A DNA stretch of 64,000 nucleotides from assembly GCF_900197595.1 (NCBI RefSeq), contig NZ_FZLO01000002.1, positions 1 through 64,000 on the forward strand, in the 5' to 3' direction. Shown here piece by piece: positions 6,457 through 14,043 of the stretch. Source of the stretch: Scatolibacter rhodanostii. GTDB lineage: Bacteria; Bacillota; Clostridia; Oscillospirales; Acutalibacteraceae. Under the pieces are notes generated by a model, which saw only the letters and a list, made by a program, of their open reading frames with translations, was not told the DNA's origin and did no database searches. Position 1 is the first letter of the stretch. The number at the start of each line of letters is the position of its first letter. The position numbers and the translations under genes are program-made.

Positions 6457-8730
6457 TTATTTGCTCTTTTCTACTATCTTTTTCTTGAGCTGCTCCTCAA
6501 AGTCAACCGGCACATCAGCAAAACTAGCCAAACTATGAATGGGAAATCCATCTAGCATAGCCAAAATAGCGGCCTTGCTTATCATAGCATCCTCGTTTTC
6601 CTCTTCTTCATTGGAATCAATCCCAAAGGCTTCACCCATAGAACGAAACGACTCTTGCATTTCATCTTGAAAACCGGATTGTATTAAATCTCCTATGGTC
6701 GTCCATTCATTCCATTCAAATTTTTTCTCTTGAGCAAGAATGGTTACCGTCTCTTTTAATAACAATTCTTCTACAGAAAATCCTAGTGCAACCGTATAGT
6801 CTCCTGCTAATTGATTCCAATCCTGAATAGATTCGTCATAATACGAGAAACTTCTCTTGTCTAATGTGAAACTAACCTTTTGTGTTTCACCCGGCTGCAA
6901 TTTAATCTTCTCAAATCCTTGCAGCTCTTTTGCTGGCTTGAATCCTAGCAAATTTTCAGGCGGCATAACATAAAGCTGTACAGCCTGTGCCCCTGCACGC
7001 TCACCGACATTTGTAAGATCCACAGATACTGTTATCGTATCATTGCTGTTAAATTGTGTCTTCGAAAGCTGCATATTTTCAAGAGCAAACTTCGTATAGG
7101 TAAGTCCGTGACCAAAAGGGAATAAAACCGGCATATGACGGCTTTCATACCAACGGTAACCTACATATACACCTTCTGCATATTCTACTTGATGATTGTA
7201 ACCGGGAAAGTTCAAATAACAAGGCGTATCTTCCAAATGTAAGGGGAACGTTTCTGCTAAATGCCCTGACGGCGACAACTTGCCAAACAGCAAATCAACG
7301 GTTGCTTGACCGACTGCCTGACCACCTAAATACATCTCTAAAATAGAAGAGACTTTATCTTTCCATGGCATTGCAACAGGGCTTCCATTGTGAAGCAAAA
7401 CGACTACATTTGACTGTACTGCACAAACTGCTTCTATCAATTCATTTTGATTTTTAGGCAAATGCAAGTGTGTGCGGTCATATCCTTCACTTTCAAAGCT
7501 ATCGGGAAGTCCCGCAAATATAACGACAGTATCCACTGTTTGCGCCAGCTGAACAGCTTCTTCAAATAATTCATTGTCATGTTCTTCGCCGTGGTGGCTC
7601 CAACCGGCAGCATAGCTTACATTCACCCTATCCTTGACTGCTTCTACGGCACTGGTCGTCTTATAGCTATTAATATGACTTGAGCCTCCACCTTGAAAAC
7701 GCGGTGACTTAGCAAAATCTCCGATAAAAGCAACTTTTGCCGACGGTGGTAACGGAAGCAGCTCTCCCTCATTTTTCAGCAAAACAGCACTTTCGGCCGC
7801 ACATTGGCTTGAGAAATTATGGTGTTCTTCTTTGTCATAGGGCACACTCTCTGCGTCCTGTAAACCTTTTTCAATCCATTTAAGCAGCTCTTCTACCGAA
7901 TGATTCAGCTCCTCTATTGTGAGTGTACCGTCTTCCACTGCTTTCAGCAATTTTTTATCATTGTAGCCTTTACTGGCGGGCATTTCTAAATTCAAACCGG
8001 CTTTTAGTGCATCAACACGTCGGTTCATGGCGCCCCAGTCCGTCATTACAATGCCGTCAAATCCCCACTCTTTACGCAACACATCTGTTAACAGCCATTT
8101 ATTTTCGCAGCAATATTCCCCATTAAGGCGATTATACGCACACATGACTGACCATGGTTTTGCTTGTTTAACTGCCTTTTCAAAAGCAGTGAGATAAATC
8201 TCTCGCAAAACTCGTTCACTGACAATAGTATCCGTACTCATGCGGTGATATTCCTGATTGTTGGCCGCAAAATGTTTGATAGAAGTACCCACCTGGCGGC
8301 TCTGCACACCGTTAATATAACTGGCAGCCAGTTCTCCTGCCACATAGGGGTCTTCAGAAAAATATTCAAAGTTCCTGCCGCATAAAGGACTTCTCTTGAT
8401 ATTAACAGCCGGGCCTAAAACCGTATGTAAGTTTTCTGCTCTCGCTTCTTCTCCCAAATGTTCACCAACCTGTCGCAAAAGCGCACGGTCAAAGCTAGAA
8501 GCCAGTGTAGCGCCAGACGGAAAACAAACGGCTTCGACACTGCCATTGATCCCTATATGGTCGGCCTCTCCAGCTTGTTTTCTCAATCCATGGGGCCCGT
8601 CACTGACCATAATAGAAGGTACACCCAACCTTGCAACCGCTTTTGTCCACCAAAAACCAGAACCCGAACATAACCCTGTTTTTTCTTCTAACGTAAGATT
8701 TTCCAAAAGATATTGAATGTCTAGTTTCAT
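6457..8730 (-). CDS. GH3-family beta-glycosidase with C-terminal Fn3-like domain
   Basis: A 757-residue glycoside hydrolase of family 3. The (alpha/beta)8 N-terminal domain shows LGPAVNIKRSPLCGRNFEYF, IKHFAANNQE and the nucleophile region GIVMTDWGAM. The second domain has LLKNEGELLPL and GGGSSHINSY. A Fn3-like domain (VSVDLTNVGERAGAQAVQLY) closes the fold, and the last 100 residues are an acidic extension typical of some clostridial enzymes. There is no signal peptide, so it acts on imported beta-linked oligosaccharides; beta-glucosidase is the commonest activity, but specificity cannot be read. The ATG at 8730 is chosen because it lies 8 bases from AGGAG; an ATG at 8736 is too close. Confidence 0.92.
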   Translation of the reverse strand: MKLDIQYLLENLTLEEKTGLCSGSGFWWTKAVARLGVPSIMVSDGPHGLRKQAGEADHIGINGSVEAVCFPSGATLASSFDRALLRQVGEHLGEEARAENLHTVLGPAVNIKRSPLCGRNFEYFSEDPYVAGELAASYINGVQSRQVGTSIKHFAANNQEYHRMSTDTIVSERVLREIYLTAFEKAVKQAKPWSVMCAYNRLNGEYCCENKWLLTDVLRKEWGFDGIVMTDWGAMNRRVDALKAGLNLEMPASKGYNDKKLLKAVEDGTLTIEELNHSVEELLKWIEKGLQDAESVPYDKEEHHNFSSQCAAESAVLLKNEGELLPLPPSAKVAFIGDFAKSPRFQGGGSSHINSYKTTSAVEAVKDRVNVSYAAGWSHHGEEHDNELFEEAVQLAQTVDTVVIFAGLPDSFESEGYDRTHLHLPKNQNELIEAVCAVQSNVVVLLHNGSPVAMPWKDKVSSILEMYLGGQAVGQATVDLLFGKLSPSGHLAETFPLHLEDTPCYLNFPGYNHQVEYAEGVYVGYRWYESRHMPVLFPFGHGLTYTKFALENMQLSKTQFNSNDTITVSVDLTNVGERAGAQAVQLYVMPPENLLGFKPAKELQGFEKIKLQPGETQKVSFTLDKRSFSYYDESIQDWNQLAGDYTVALGFSVEELLLKETVTILAQEKKFEWNEWTTIGDLIQSGFQDEMQESFRSMGEAFGIDSNEEEENEDAMISKAAILAMLDGFPIHSLASFADVPVDFEEQLKKKIVEKSK

Positions 8731-8747
8731 ATACATTCTCCTTTATG

Positions 8748-8806
8748 GTACACGTGTACTATAATTTTATACCTTATATTATAATACAGAAAAATTGGTG
8801 AGTCAA
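8748..8806 (-). promoter_or_regulatory. GH3 promoter with palindromic operator
   Basis: On the minus strand TTGACT (8806-8801) and TATAAT (8783-8778) are separated by 17 bases. Downstream, at 8748-8759, is the perfect 12-bp palindrome GTACACGTGTAC, just before the ribosome binding site. The TetR-family gene lies directly upstream on the same strand, so this palindrome is the natural candidate for its operator. Confidence 0.65.
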
Positions 8807-8829
8807 GCTATATTTTCTCTGGTATAAAA

Positions 8830-9450
8830 CTATTTAATTGGTGGTTTTATATAAGCCATCAGCATCATTAACATATCTTCTAAATATTCTTCTGCATAAC
8901 CCTGCTCTTGCCGAATTAACTTTGCACGAGGCAAAATTCGTTGCGATAAACCAAACAGCACATTCATCAGAAATTTAGACGTATATTCTGCATTTTTAAT
9001 CAGCTGAACTTCTCCCTCTTTGGCCGCTTGCTCTAAAACGACTTTTAAAGAATCATGGCGATTTCTTAATCTTTGAATATATCCTTCAGATAAATTGGGT
9101 GGATATTCGTGATAAAAACAGCTGTCGAAATCATCTAGAAATCTGACTGAAGGAATTGAGTCATACATTTTCTCGATATAAAAAGTTAAGCCGATTCTAA
9201 CTTTTTCATAACCGGATACTTCTGCTTGAATGGCTTGATCAAATTCTTGATTCATTTTGTCGAGTAATTCGATAACTAACTCTAGTGCAATGGCCTCTTT
9301 CGATTCGAAATGGCGGTAAAGTGAGCTTCTGCCGATTTGGCTTTTGTCTGCTATTTCTTTCATTTCTGTTTTGGCAATTCCCTTTTCAAAAAAAAGGTCT
9401 TTTGCCACTTCCAATATGGTTTCACGCTTGATATTGGCTGGTCTGGCCAT
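8830..9450 (-). CDS. TetR-family transcriptional regulator
   Basis: A protein of 206 residues from ATG 9450, which follows AAAGGAGA; the frame is open further upstream but without a ribosome binding site. The N-terminal DNA-binding domain is standard TetR: ETILEVAKDLFFEKGIAKTE, then MKEIADKSQIGRSSLYRHFE and SKEAIALEL. The C-terminal ligand domain is not assignable. It lies upstream of the GH3/esterase pair, and a 12-bp palindrome sits in the GH3 leader, so it probably represses those genes in response to a small molecule. Confidence 0.88.
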   Translation of the reverse strand: MARPANIKRETILEVAKDLFFEKGIAKTEMKEIADKSQIGRSSLYRHFESKEAIALELVIELLDKMNQEFDQAIQAEVSGYEKVRIGLTFYIEKMYDSIPSVRFLDDFDSCFYHEYPPNLSEGYIQRLRNRHDSLKVVLEQAAKEGEVQLIKNAEYTSKFLMNVLFGLSQRILPRAKLIRQEQGYAEEYLEDMLMMLMAYIKPPIK

Positions 9451-9509
9451 AGAATCTCCTTTCTCATGGTTGTGCACGCATGCTCTGTTCTCCCCCACAA
9501 ACACCATAA

Positions 9510-9547
9510 AAGAAAAATTTACCGCATGCAACCGCAAACGGTAAATT
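9510..9547 (-). terminator. rho-independent terminator of the P-II-like gene
   Basis: AATTTACCG (9516-9524) pairs perfectly with CGGTAAATT (9539-9547) around a 14-base loop. On the minus strand the stem runs into TTTTTCTTTT. It separates the P-II-like gene from the TetR gene. Confidence 0.75.
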
Positions 9548-9560
9548 CTTCATTTATGAA

Positions 9561-9908
9561 TCAATCTTCATCTTTCTTTTTAAAGCCCTCTGTGTAGCTT
9601 ACAGGCATTGTAAAAATAACGCCCGTGTCATGGTTTTCTAAACCGCCTGTGACTTCGTTGACAATTTGAGAAACCAACGGCACTTTTTCATCTTCAATCA
9701 CAACAAAGATGGTTTTGTTTTGAGGGTGAAAAGGTCTCATCAATGTATACAGCGAATCCATAATGGTGGTCTCGCTGTCCTCATACAAGTTTTGCGCCAT
9801 GCCTTGGCTTTCTAAAATTGTAGCGCCCAAGATTCCCTTTTCCATAAACTGCTCTAACAGTTCACTGAGACACTCAATCTTGTTTAAAACGATAAATACC
9901 ACCTGCAT
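9561..9908 (-). CDS. orphan P-II-like (GlnB-fold) protein
   Basis: A protein of 115 residues from ATG 9908, preceded by GAGGTG at proper spacing. Features of the P-II/ferredoxin-like fold are visible: the strand MQVVFIVLNK, a helix LSELLEQFMEKG, then GATILESQGM (compare the GATV...G.G segment of P-II). Later come FVVIEDEKVPLVSQIVNEVT and a final DTGVIFTMPVSYTEGFK, which resembles the conserved DGkIfv.pV...i segment. The uridylylated Tyr of GlnB is not evident. No transporter gene such as amtB is adjacent, so the partner is unknown. It stands alone as a single-gene unit with its own terminator. Confidence 0.65.
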   Translation of the reverse strand: MQVVFIVLNKIECLSELLEQFMEKGILGATILESQGMAQNLYEDSETTIMDSLYTLMRPFHPQNKTIFVVIEDEKVPLVSQIVNEVTGGLENHDTGVIFTMPVSYTEGFKKKDED

Positions 9909-9928
9909 AGTGTTACACCTCATACAAT

Positions 9929-9946
9929 TTTTTATCATGATAAAAA
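9929..9946. promoter_or_regulatory. perfect 18-bp palindrome upstream of the P-II-like gene
   Basis: TTTTTATCATGATAAAAA is a perfect palindrome about 21 bases upstream of the start codon. Its position, close to the ribosome binding site, suits an operator at or just after the transcription start. The binding protein is unknown. Confidence 0.45.
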
Positions 9947-10181
9947 GCGAACCTCAAACCTAAAAATCAGAGCCTCTTATTTTATTTCTTGTCACTGCTG
10001 TTTTTAAGCTCAAAGCCCAGCCTTCTATTCCACTATAAAAACGAACCACTATCCTTGTCTAAAGACCACTTGGCTAATGGGTGAAGCCATTATAGCATGA
10101 CAAACACATATTGGCAAACTTTGTTTTATCCAAAAAAGAGTAGCTGCTGTCTGCATTTTCAAGTCATCTATCTCATTATTG

Positions 10182-10877
10182 TCAGCCGTTATTTCCATTT
10201 TCTTTTATGAAGCTTGGGTAGCGGCTGCAAATCTTATCCTTGAATATTTGGTAACGATTGATATGCTCATGCATAAGTGTTTCGGCCGCGGCTATATTCT
10301 TCTTTAAAATGGCTTCCAAAATTAAACCATGTTCTTCAAATGTTCTTTCTGTCTGCCCAAAAGCCAGTGACATGGCTCTCACCCTGTCAAAATGAACCAA
10401 TATACTGCTAATATACGGAAACACCGTGGATAAATCTGCATTTTTAAAAAGTAACTGATGAAATTGATTGTCCAAACTCCAAAGTTTATCCTGATTCCAC
10501 GGATTTTGATAAAATTGCTGCAATCGAATATTTTCTTGCAATGCTTCTAGTATTTCAGGCTTAATTCCATTTTCGCAGCAGCGCTGTGCTGCCGCAATCT
10601 CTAGTTTTTCTCGCATAAAACAAGTTTCTGCAATTAAATCGTAATCAATTAAGGCAATGAAGCTGCCTTTTTGAGGAAAAACCTCCACAATCTTAACCTT
10701 TGTCAAATCAATGAGTGCTTCTCGAACCGGACCTCTCGACAAGCCCAGCTCGACAGCTAATTCCATTTCACTGACTTTGCTGCCTGGCTTTAGTGTGAGA
10801 TGAATAATATTTTCTTTAATCGTACGAAGTGCATAATCTTTGGCATACTCTTGGGGCAGTCTTTCTGATAAAACCAT
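10182..10877 (-). CDS. GntR/FadR-family regulator of the uxuA operon
   Basis: A 231-residue protein. A winged-helix GntR domain fills about residues 10-75 (KPGSKVSEMELAVELGLSRG, PVREALIDL, then GSFIALID). A FadR-type all-helical FCD ligand domain follows (about 85-220), with the metal-binding positions suggested by DNQFHQLLF, EEHGLILEAI and HEHINRY. FCD regulators often sense sugar acids. It lies 24 bases after uxuA on the same strand and is probably cotranscribed. A long palindrome over the operon promoter makes autorepression with induction by a hexuronate intermediate likely; this is inferred from context. Confidence 0.87.
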   Translation of the reverse strand: MVLSERLPQEYAKDYALRTIKENIIHLTLKPGSKVSEMELAVELGLSRGPVREALIDLTKVKIVEVFPQKGSFIALIDYDLIAETCFMREKLEIAAAQRCCENGIKPEILEALQENIRLQQFYQNPWNQDKLWSLDNQFHQLLFKNADLSTVFPYISSILVHFDRVRAMSLAFGQTERTFEEHGLILEAILKKNIAAAETLMHEHINRYQIFKDKICSRYPSFIKENGNNG

Positions 10878-10901
10878 GTGATTCTTCGCTTTCTATTTTT
10901 A

Positions 10902-11990
10902 TTACTTGGCAGCCTTGCTGTTTTCTTTTTCGATTGCTTCCCACAACCCATTGAGATAAGTTGCACCCAAGGCACGGTCATATAAACCATAACCGGGTCT
11001 TCCCTTTTCACCCCAAATCATTCTGCCATGATCAGGTCTGACATAAATATCGGGAGCTGTTTCGTAGATAGCTTTCACAATGGCATGCATATCCAGGCTG
11101 CCGTCCGCTGATAAATGACTGGATTCACGGAAATGATGATGGCCCAAAATCTTAACATTGCGAATATGCATACAAGCAATGCGGTTCATCTCTCCAAAAT
11201 GGCGCACAATGGCCGGAATATCATTTTCAGGGTTAGAACCCAGTGAACCTGTGCAGATACAAAGGGCATTGCTGGGAGAATCTACCATCTCAACCAACTT
11301 GTCATAATCATCTTGGCTGTGTGCAATACGGGGAAGTCCAAAAATTGGCCAAGCCGGATCATCAGGGTGGCAAGCCATTTTCACACCGCATTCTTCACAG
11401 ACTGGTATGATTGCAGAAAGAAAATACTTGAGATTTTCTCTCAACATATCTTCGGTGACAGATTCATATTGTTTGAGCACGATTTCTAGTTCGGCCAAAC
11501 GCTCAGGTTCCCAACCAGGGAGCGTAAAACCACCCATTTTCTTTTCAGTTTGCTTCACTAGCTCGACCGGTGTCATTTCTGCCAATTCTTTTTCGTCAAA
11601 GTAAAGGCTGTTGGAACCGTCTTCCGGAATTTCTCTGGCTAAATCGGTTCTTAGCCAGTCAAACACTGGCATAAAGTTATAGACAATCACCTTGACGCCG
11701 AATTTGGCAAGATTGCGAATGGTAATTTTATAGTTTTCAATGTATAAGTCTCTAGAGGGCAAGCCAAGCTTTATGTCTTCATGTACGTTGACGCTTTCAA
11801 TGACTTCACAGGCAAGTCCTGCTGCCTGTACCTCGTCAACATAGCGTTTGATTTCGTCTATCTCCCAAATCTCACCAGCTGCTTTATAGTCTAAAAACCC
11901 CATGATTCCTGTTGTGGCAGGAATTTGCTTTAGCTGCTGCAATTGTACTGTGTCACTATTTGAACCAAACCAGCGGAATGTCATTTTCAT
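10902..11990 (-). CDS. uxuA: mannonate dehydratase
   Basis: A 362-residue D-mannonate dehydratase, which converts D-mannonate to 2-keto-3-deoxy-D-gluconate in glucuronate catabolism. Recognisable family segments are [13 protein letters not shown] at the start, [62 protein letters not shown] and [12 protein letters not shown]. His and Cys residues in these segments form the metal site of the UxuA TIM barrel. The length is normal. The rest of the pathway (isomerase, reductase, KDG kinase) is not in the window. Glucuronic acid side chains of plant xylan are the probable source, in keeping with the neighbouring GH3 and esterase genes. Confidence 0.95.
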   Translation of the reverse strand: MKMTFRWFGSNSDTVQLQQLKQIPATTGIMGFLDYKAAGEIWEIDEIKRYVDEVQAAGLACEVIESVNVHEDIKLGLPSRDLYIENYKITIRNLAKFGVKVIVYNFMPVFDWLRTDLAREIPEDGSNSLYFDEKELAEMTPVELVKQTEKKMGGFTLPGWEPERLAELEIVLKQYESVTEDMLRENLKYFLSAIIPVCEECGVKMACHPDDPAWPIFGLPRIAHSQDDYDKLVEMVDSPSNALCICTGSLGSNPENDIPAIVRHFGEMNRIACMHIRNVKILGHHHFRESSHLSADGSLDMHAIVKAIYETAPDIYVRPDHGRMIWGEKGRPGYGLYDRALGATYLNGLWEAIEKENSKAAK

Positions 11991-12036
11991 AATAAAACTC
12001 CCCCATGCGATAATAATCGCAGAATCTTTTTCTTAC

Positions 12037-12088
12037 AATATAGCACTTATAAGTAAACTAGTCAACTAGTCTACTTATAAGTGCTATA
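12037..12088 (-). promoter_or_regulatory. uxuA promoter embedded in a 50-bp palindrome
   Basis: Positions 12039-12088 form a near-perfect 50-bp inverted repeat: each half is TATAGCACTTATAAGTA, one differing base, then ACTAGT. Inside it the minus strand carries -35 TTGACT (12065-12060) and -10 TATATT (12042-12037), 17 bases apart. The operator therefore covers the whole promoter, about 50 bases upstream of the uxuA start. The GntR/FadR-type product of the operon is the expected binder. Confidence 0.75.
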
Positions 12089-12111
12089 AATTAGTTTTGG
12101 TCTTATATTAT

Positions 12112-12179
12112 GCTTAAAAAACCATAAAAACTAGAGGCACAGAAAATCCATGTCTCTAGTTTTTTATGGTTTTTTAAGC
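12112..12179. terminator. very long-stem bidirectional terminator
   Basis: Arms beginning GCTTAAAAAACCATAAAAAC and the complementary arm ending at 12179 pair over about 25 bases with a small interior difference, around a loop at 12137-12153. A and T runs lie within both arms. It follows the nucleotidyltransferase-like gene and insulates it from the uxuA operon. Confidence 0.85.
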
Positions 12180-12191
12180 TTTATTGTTCTC

Positions 12192-12701
12192 TCATACTTT
12201 TTTATTCAAAATTCTTTTCAAGATATCAATTTTGTTCTGGTCTTTATAACCGCTTTTATTTGCTCTGTAGTTATCCTCTAAGGAGCGCGAATAAACCTTA
12301 AAGTATTGTTCAGGTGTCATTAATTTATAGAACGCTCCGTCGGTTTCTAGGATTGGGATTTCCCTCACATCAATATCTGCAAAAACCTCTAAAGACGGTA
12401 TACCGCCCTCGCCATCAATGGCAGCAAAATTAATTTCAATTTCGCCTTTTTTGAAAAAGTGTTCATGCAAATCCGTTAATACATAGCCCTCTTTCAGCAT
12501 AAATGAAAGCAGGTCATTCCACCTTTCAGAAAATCGATATAAGTGCTGAGGAAGAGCAATGTCAATGTCGTCGGGATTCAAGTCGTCCTCTACCAACACG
12601 CTAAGGCCAAGCGAACCCTGTAACAGCGGAATCACAGAAAATTTCTGATTTAACTTTTTCGCCAAATCGAGGAAAACCTCAAACTTCTCTTGATTATTCA
12701 T
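12192..12701 (-). CDS. nucleotidyltransferase-fold protein
   Basis: A protein of 169 residues from ATG 12701, chosen because it has the better spacing to AAGAGG; an ATG at 12719 is also in frame. The motif LQGSLGLSVLV followed by DDIDIALP matches the G-S...D-x-D active site of minimal nucleotidyltransferases (Pol-beta superfamily, COG2253-like or MNT-like). A later Glu/Asp segment, GEIEINFAA, could supply the third acidic residue. Relatives include antitoxin-type and aminoglycoside nucleotidyltransferases; the substrate here is unknown. No toxin partner is adjacent. A candidate structured RNA sits directly upstream. Confidence 0.65.
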   Translation of the reverse strand: MNNQEKFEVFLDLAKKLNQKFSVIPLLQGSLGLSVLVEDDLNPDDIDIALPQHLYRFSERWNDLLSFMLKEGYVLTDLHEHFFKKGEIEINFAAIDGEGGIPSLEVFADIDVREIPILETDGAFYKLMTPEQYFKVYSRSLEDNYRANKSGYKDQNKIDILKRILNKKV

Positions 12702-12746
12702 AACCATACCTCTTTTCAAGTTTTAAAATTATTTTCACCCTGAAAA

Positions 12747-12832
12747 TCGATGCAGTTATACTGACAACAAATTTATGTCCTCTCGATGCAATCTGCTGAC
12801 AGATTGATAAACTGCACCGAGAAGTTATCTCG
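12747..12832 (-). ncRNA. candidate structured leader RNA with a three-way junction
   Basis: On the minus strand 12820-12807 (TCGGTGCAGTTTAT) pairs with 12759-12747 (ATAACTGCATCGA), with one G-U wobble and one bulged U. This closes two hairpins: AATCTG/CAGATT (12805-12790, TCAG loop) and GACA/TGTC (12779-12763). The G-U pair works only in minus-strand RNA. An alternative hairpin CGAGA/TCTCG lies at 12832-12818. It sits between nrdB and the nucleotidyltransferase-like gene, 46 bases before the start of the latter. I recognise no known riboswitch class. Confidence 0.4.
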
Positions 12833-12898
12833 CCGGTTCATTCTCATAGACCCCTTACCTCTTTTCTGCTACTAAATCAGTAATTTGCCATTCAAAAC

Positions 12899-13942
12899 TT
12901 AAAGGTCATCGACCAACGCACCGCTTTTGGCATAAGCTGTACTGCGTGCTTCAAAAAAGTCTGTTTTAATGGTATTGGCATTGCTGTATTGGCTCACCCA
13001 CTGCATAGATTCAGGCTCTTTATCATGTCCCTCATACAGCTTTTCAAAACCAAGACTTGTACAGCGGAAGTTACCCAAATACTGCACATAATCAGTCACC
13101 ATTTGCTTGGTGAGCCCTGGCATATCATCGCCAATGGCATAATGTCCCCAAGCAATTTCTTGCTCACAGCCCTCACGAATCATAGCACGATATTCTTCCA
13201 CCAATTCGGGTGTGAAGAGTTCCGGGTTTTCCTTTTTCAGCTCTTGAATCATGCTGCGGAACAACCACAAGTGCGTATTTTCATCTCGATTGATATAGCG
13301 AATCACTTGCACAGAGCCCGGCATTTTATTGTTTCGTCCAAGATTATAGAAAAACATAAATCCACTGTAGAAATAAATACCCTCTAAAATATAGTTGGCA
13401 ATAACCGCTTTCATCAGGTGATAGGCACTTTTCTCACGCTGAAAGGCATTATACTGCTCACCAATAAACGTGTTTCTTCTCAAAAGATGCTCATCATCTT
13501 TCCACTGATACAGCACCTCGTCACGGGTTTGCGGGTCACAAATCGTGTCTAGCATATAACTATAACTTTGGCTGTGAACAGCTTCTTGATACGTTTGAAT
13601 GGCTAAACACAAATTCACTTCGTTGGCTGTAATATATTCACCCACATGAGGTAAATTCGCTGTCTGCATACTATCTAAAAAGATGAGAAAAGATAAGACC
13701 TTGTCATAGGCACGTCTTTCAGGCGGCAAAAGCTTGGGGTAATCTTTGATATCGGTAGACAGATTAACTTCCTCGGGAATCCAGAAATTGTTCATCGCTT
13801 GACGATACCAATCACTGACCCATGCATATTTCATATTGTTAAAATCATTCAAATTGGTGGTGTTGCCGTTAATCATGCGGCGCATTTCGACAGAAGTGTC
13901 ACCATCTGGATTAAAGAGTGCTTTTCGGTTAAGTGTGTCCAT
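12899..13942 (-). CDS. nrdB: class Ia ribonucleotide reductase, beta subunit
   Basis: A 347-residue R2 protein that holds the di-metal tyrosyl radical cofactor used to make deoxyribonucleotides. Predicted metal ligands are Asp90 (FLDSMQ), Glu120 and His123 (QEAVHSQSY), Glu187 (LEGIYFYSG), and Glu221 and His224 (RDENTHLWLF). Tyr127, in the SQSY segment, matches the radical tyrosine of E. coli NrdB. The C-terminus ends in DDL, an acidic tail of the kind that docks to the alpha subunit. It lies 101 bases after nrdA on the same strand and is probably cotranscribed. The type needs oxygen for its cofactor, which is notable for a presumed anaerobe. Confidence 0.96.
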   Translation of the reverse strand: MDTLNRKALFNPDGDTSVEMRRMINGNTTNLNDFNNMKYAWVSDWYRQAMNNFWIPEEVNLSTDIKDYPKLLPPERRAYDKVLSFLIFLDSMQTANLPHVGEYITANEVNLCLAIQTYQEAVHSQSYSYMLDTICDPQTRDEVLYQWKDDEHLLRRNTFIGEQYNAFQREKSAYHLMKAVIANYILEGIYFYSGFMFFYNLGRNNKMPGSVQVIRYINRDENTHLWLFRSMIQELKKENPELFTPELVEEYRAMIREGCEQEIAWGHYAIGDDMPGLTKQMVTDYVQYLGNFRCTSLGFEKLYEGHDKEPESMQWVSQYSNANTIKTDFFEARSTAYAKSGALVDDL

Positions 13943-14043
13943 TTTGACCTCCTATTCAACATTTATTATTGATCGCTAACTGTCCCTTCAGTATAAACTG
14001 AATCAGCTGCTCTCACAACATCTATTTTAAAAAAAGATGACTT

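Noticed and set aside
12192-12701. Toxin-antitoxin pair with the nucleotidyltransferase-like gene
   Set aside because: No HEPN or other partner gene is adjacent; flanks are a terminator and a leader region.
13980-14043. Riboswitch or separate promoter between nrdA and nrdB
   Set aside because: Only short AT-rich sequence and the nrdB ribosome binding region are visible.
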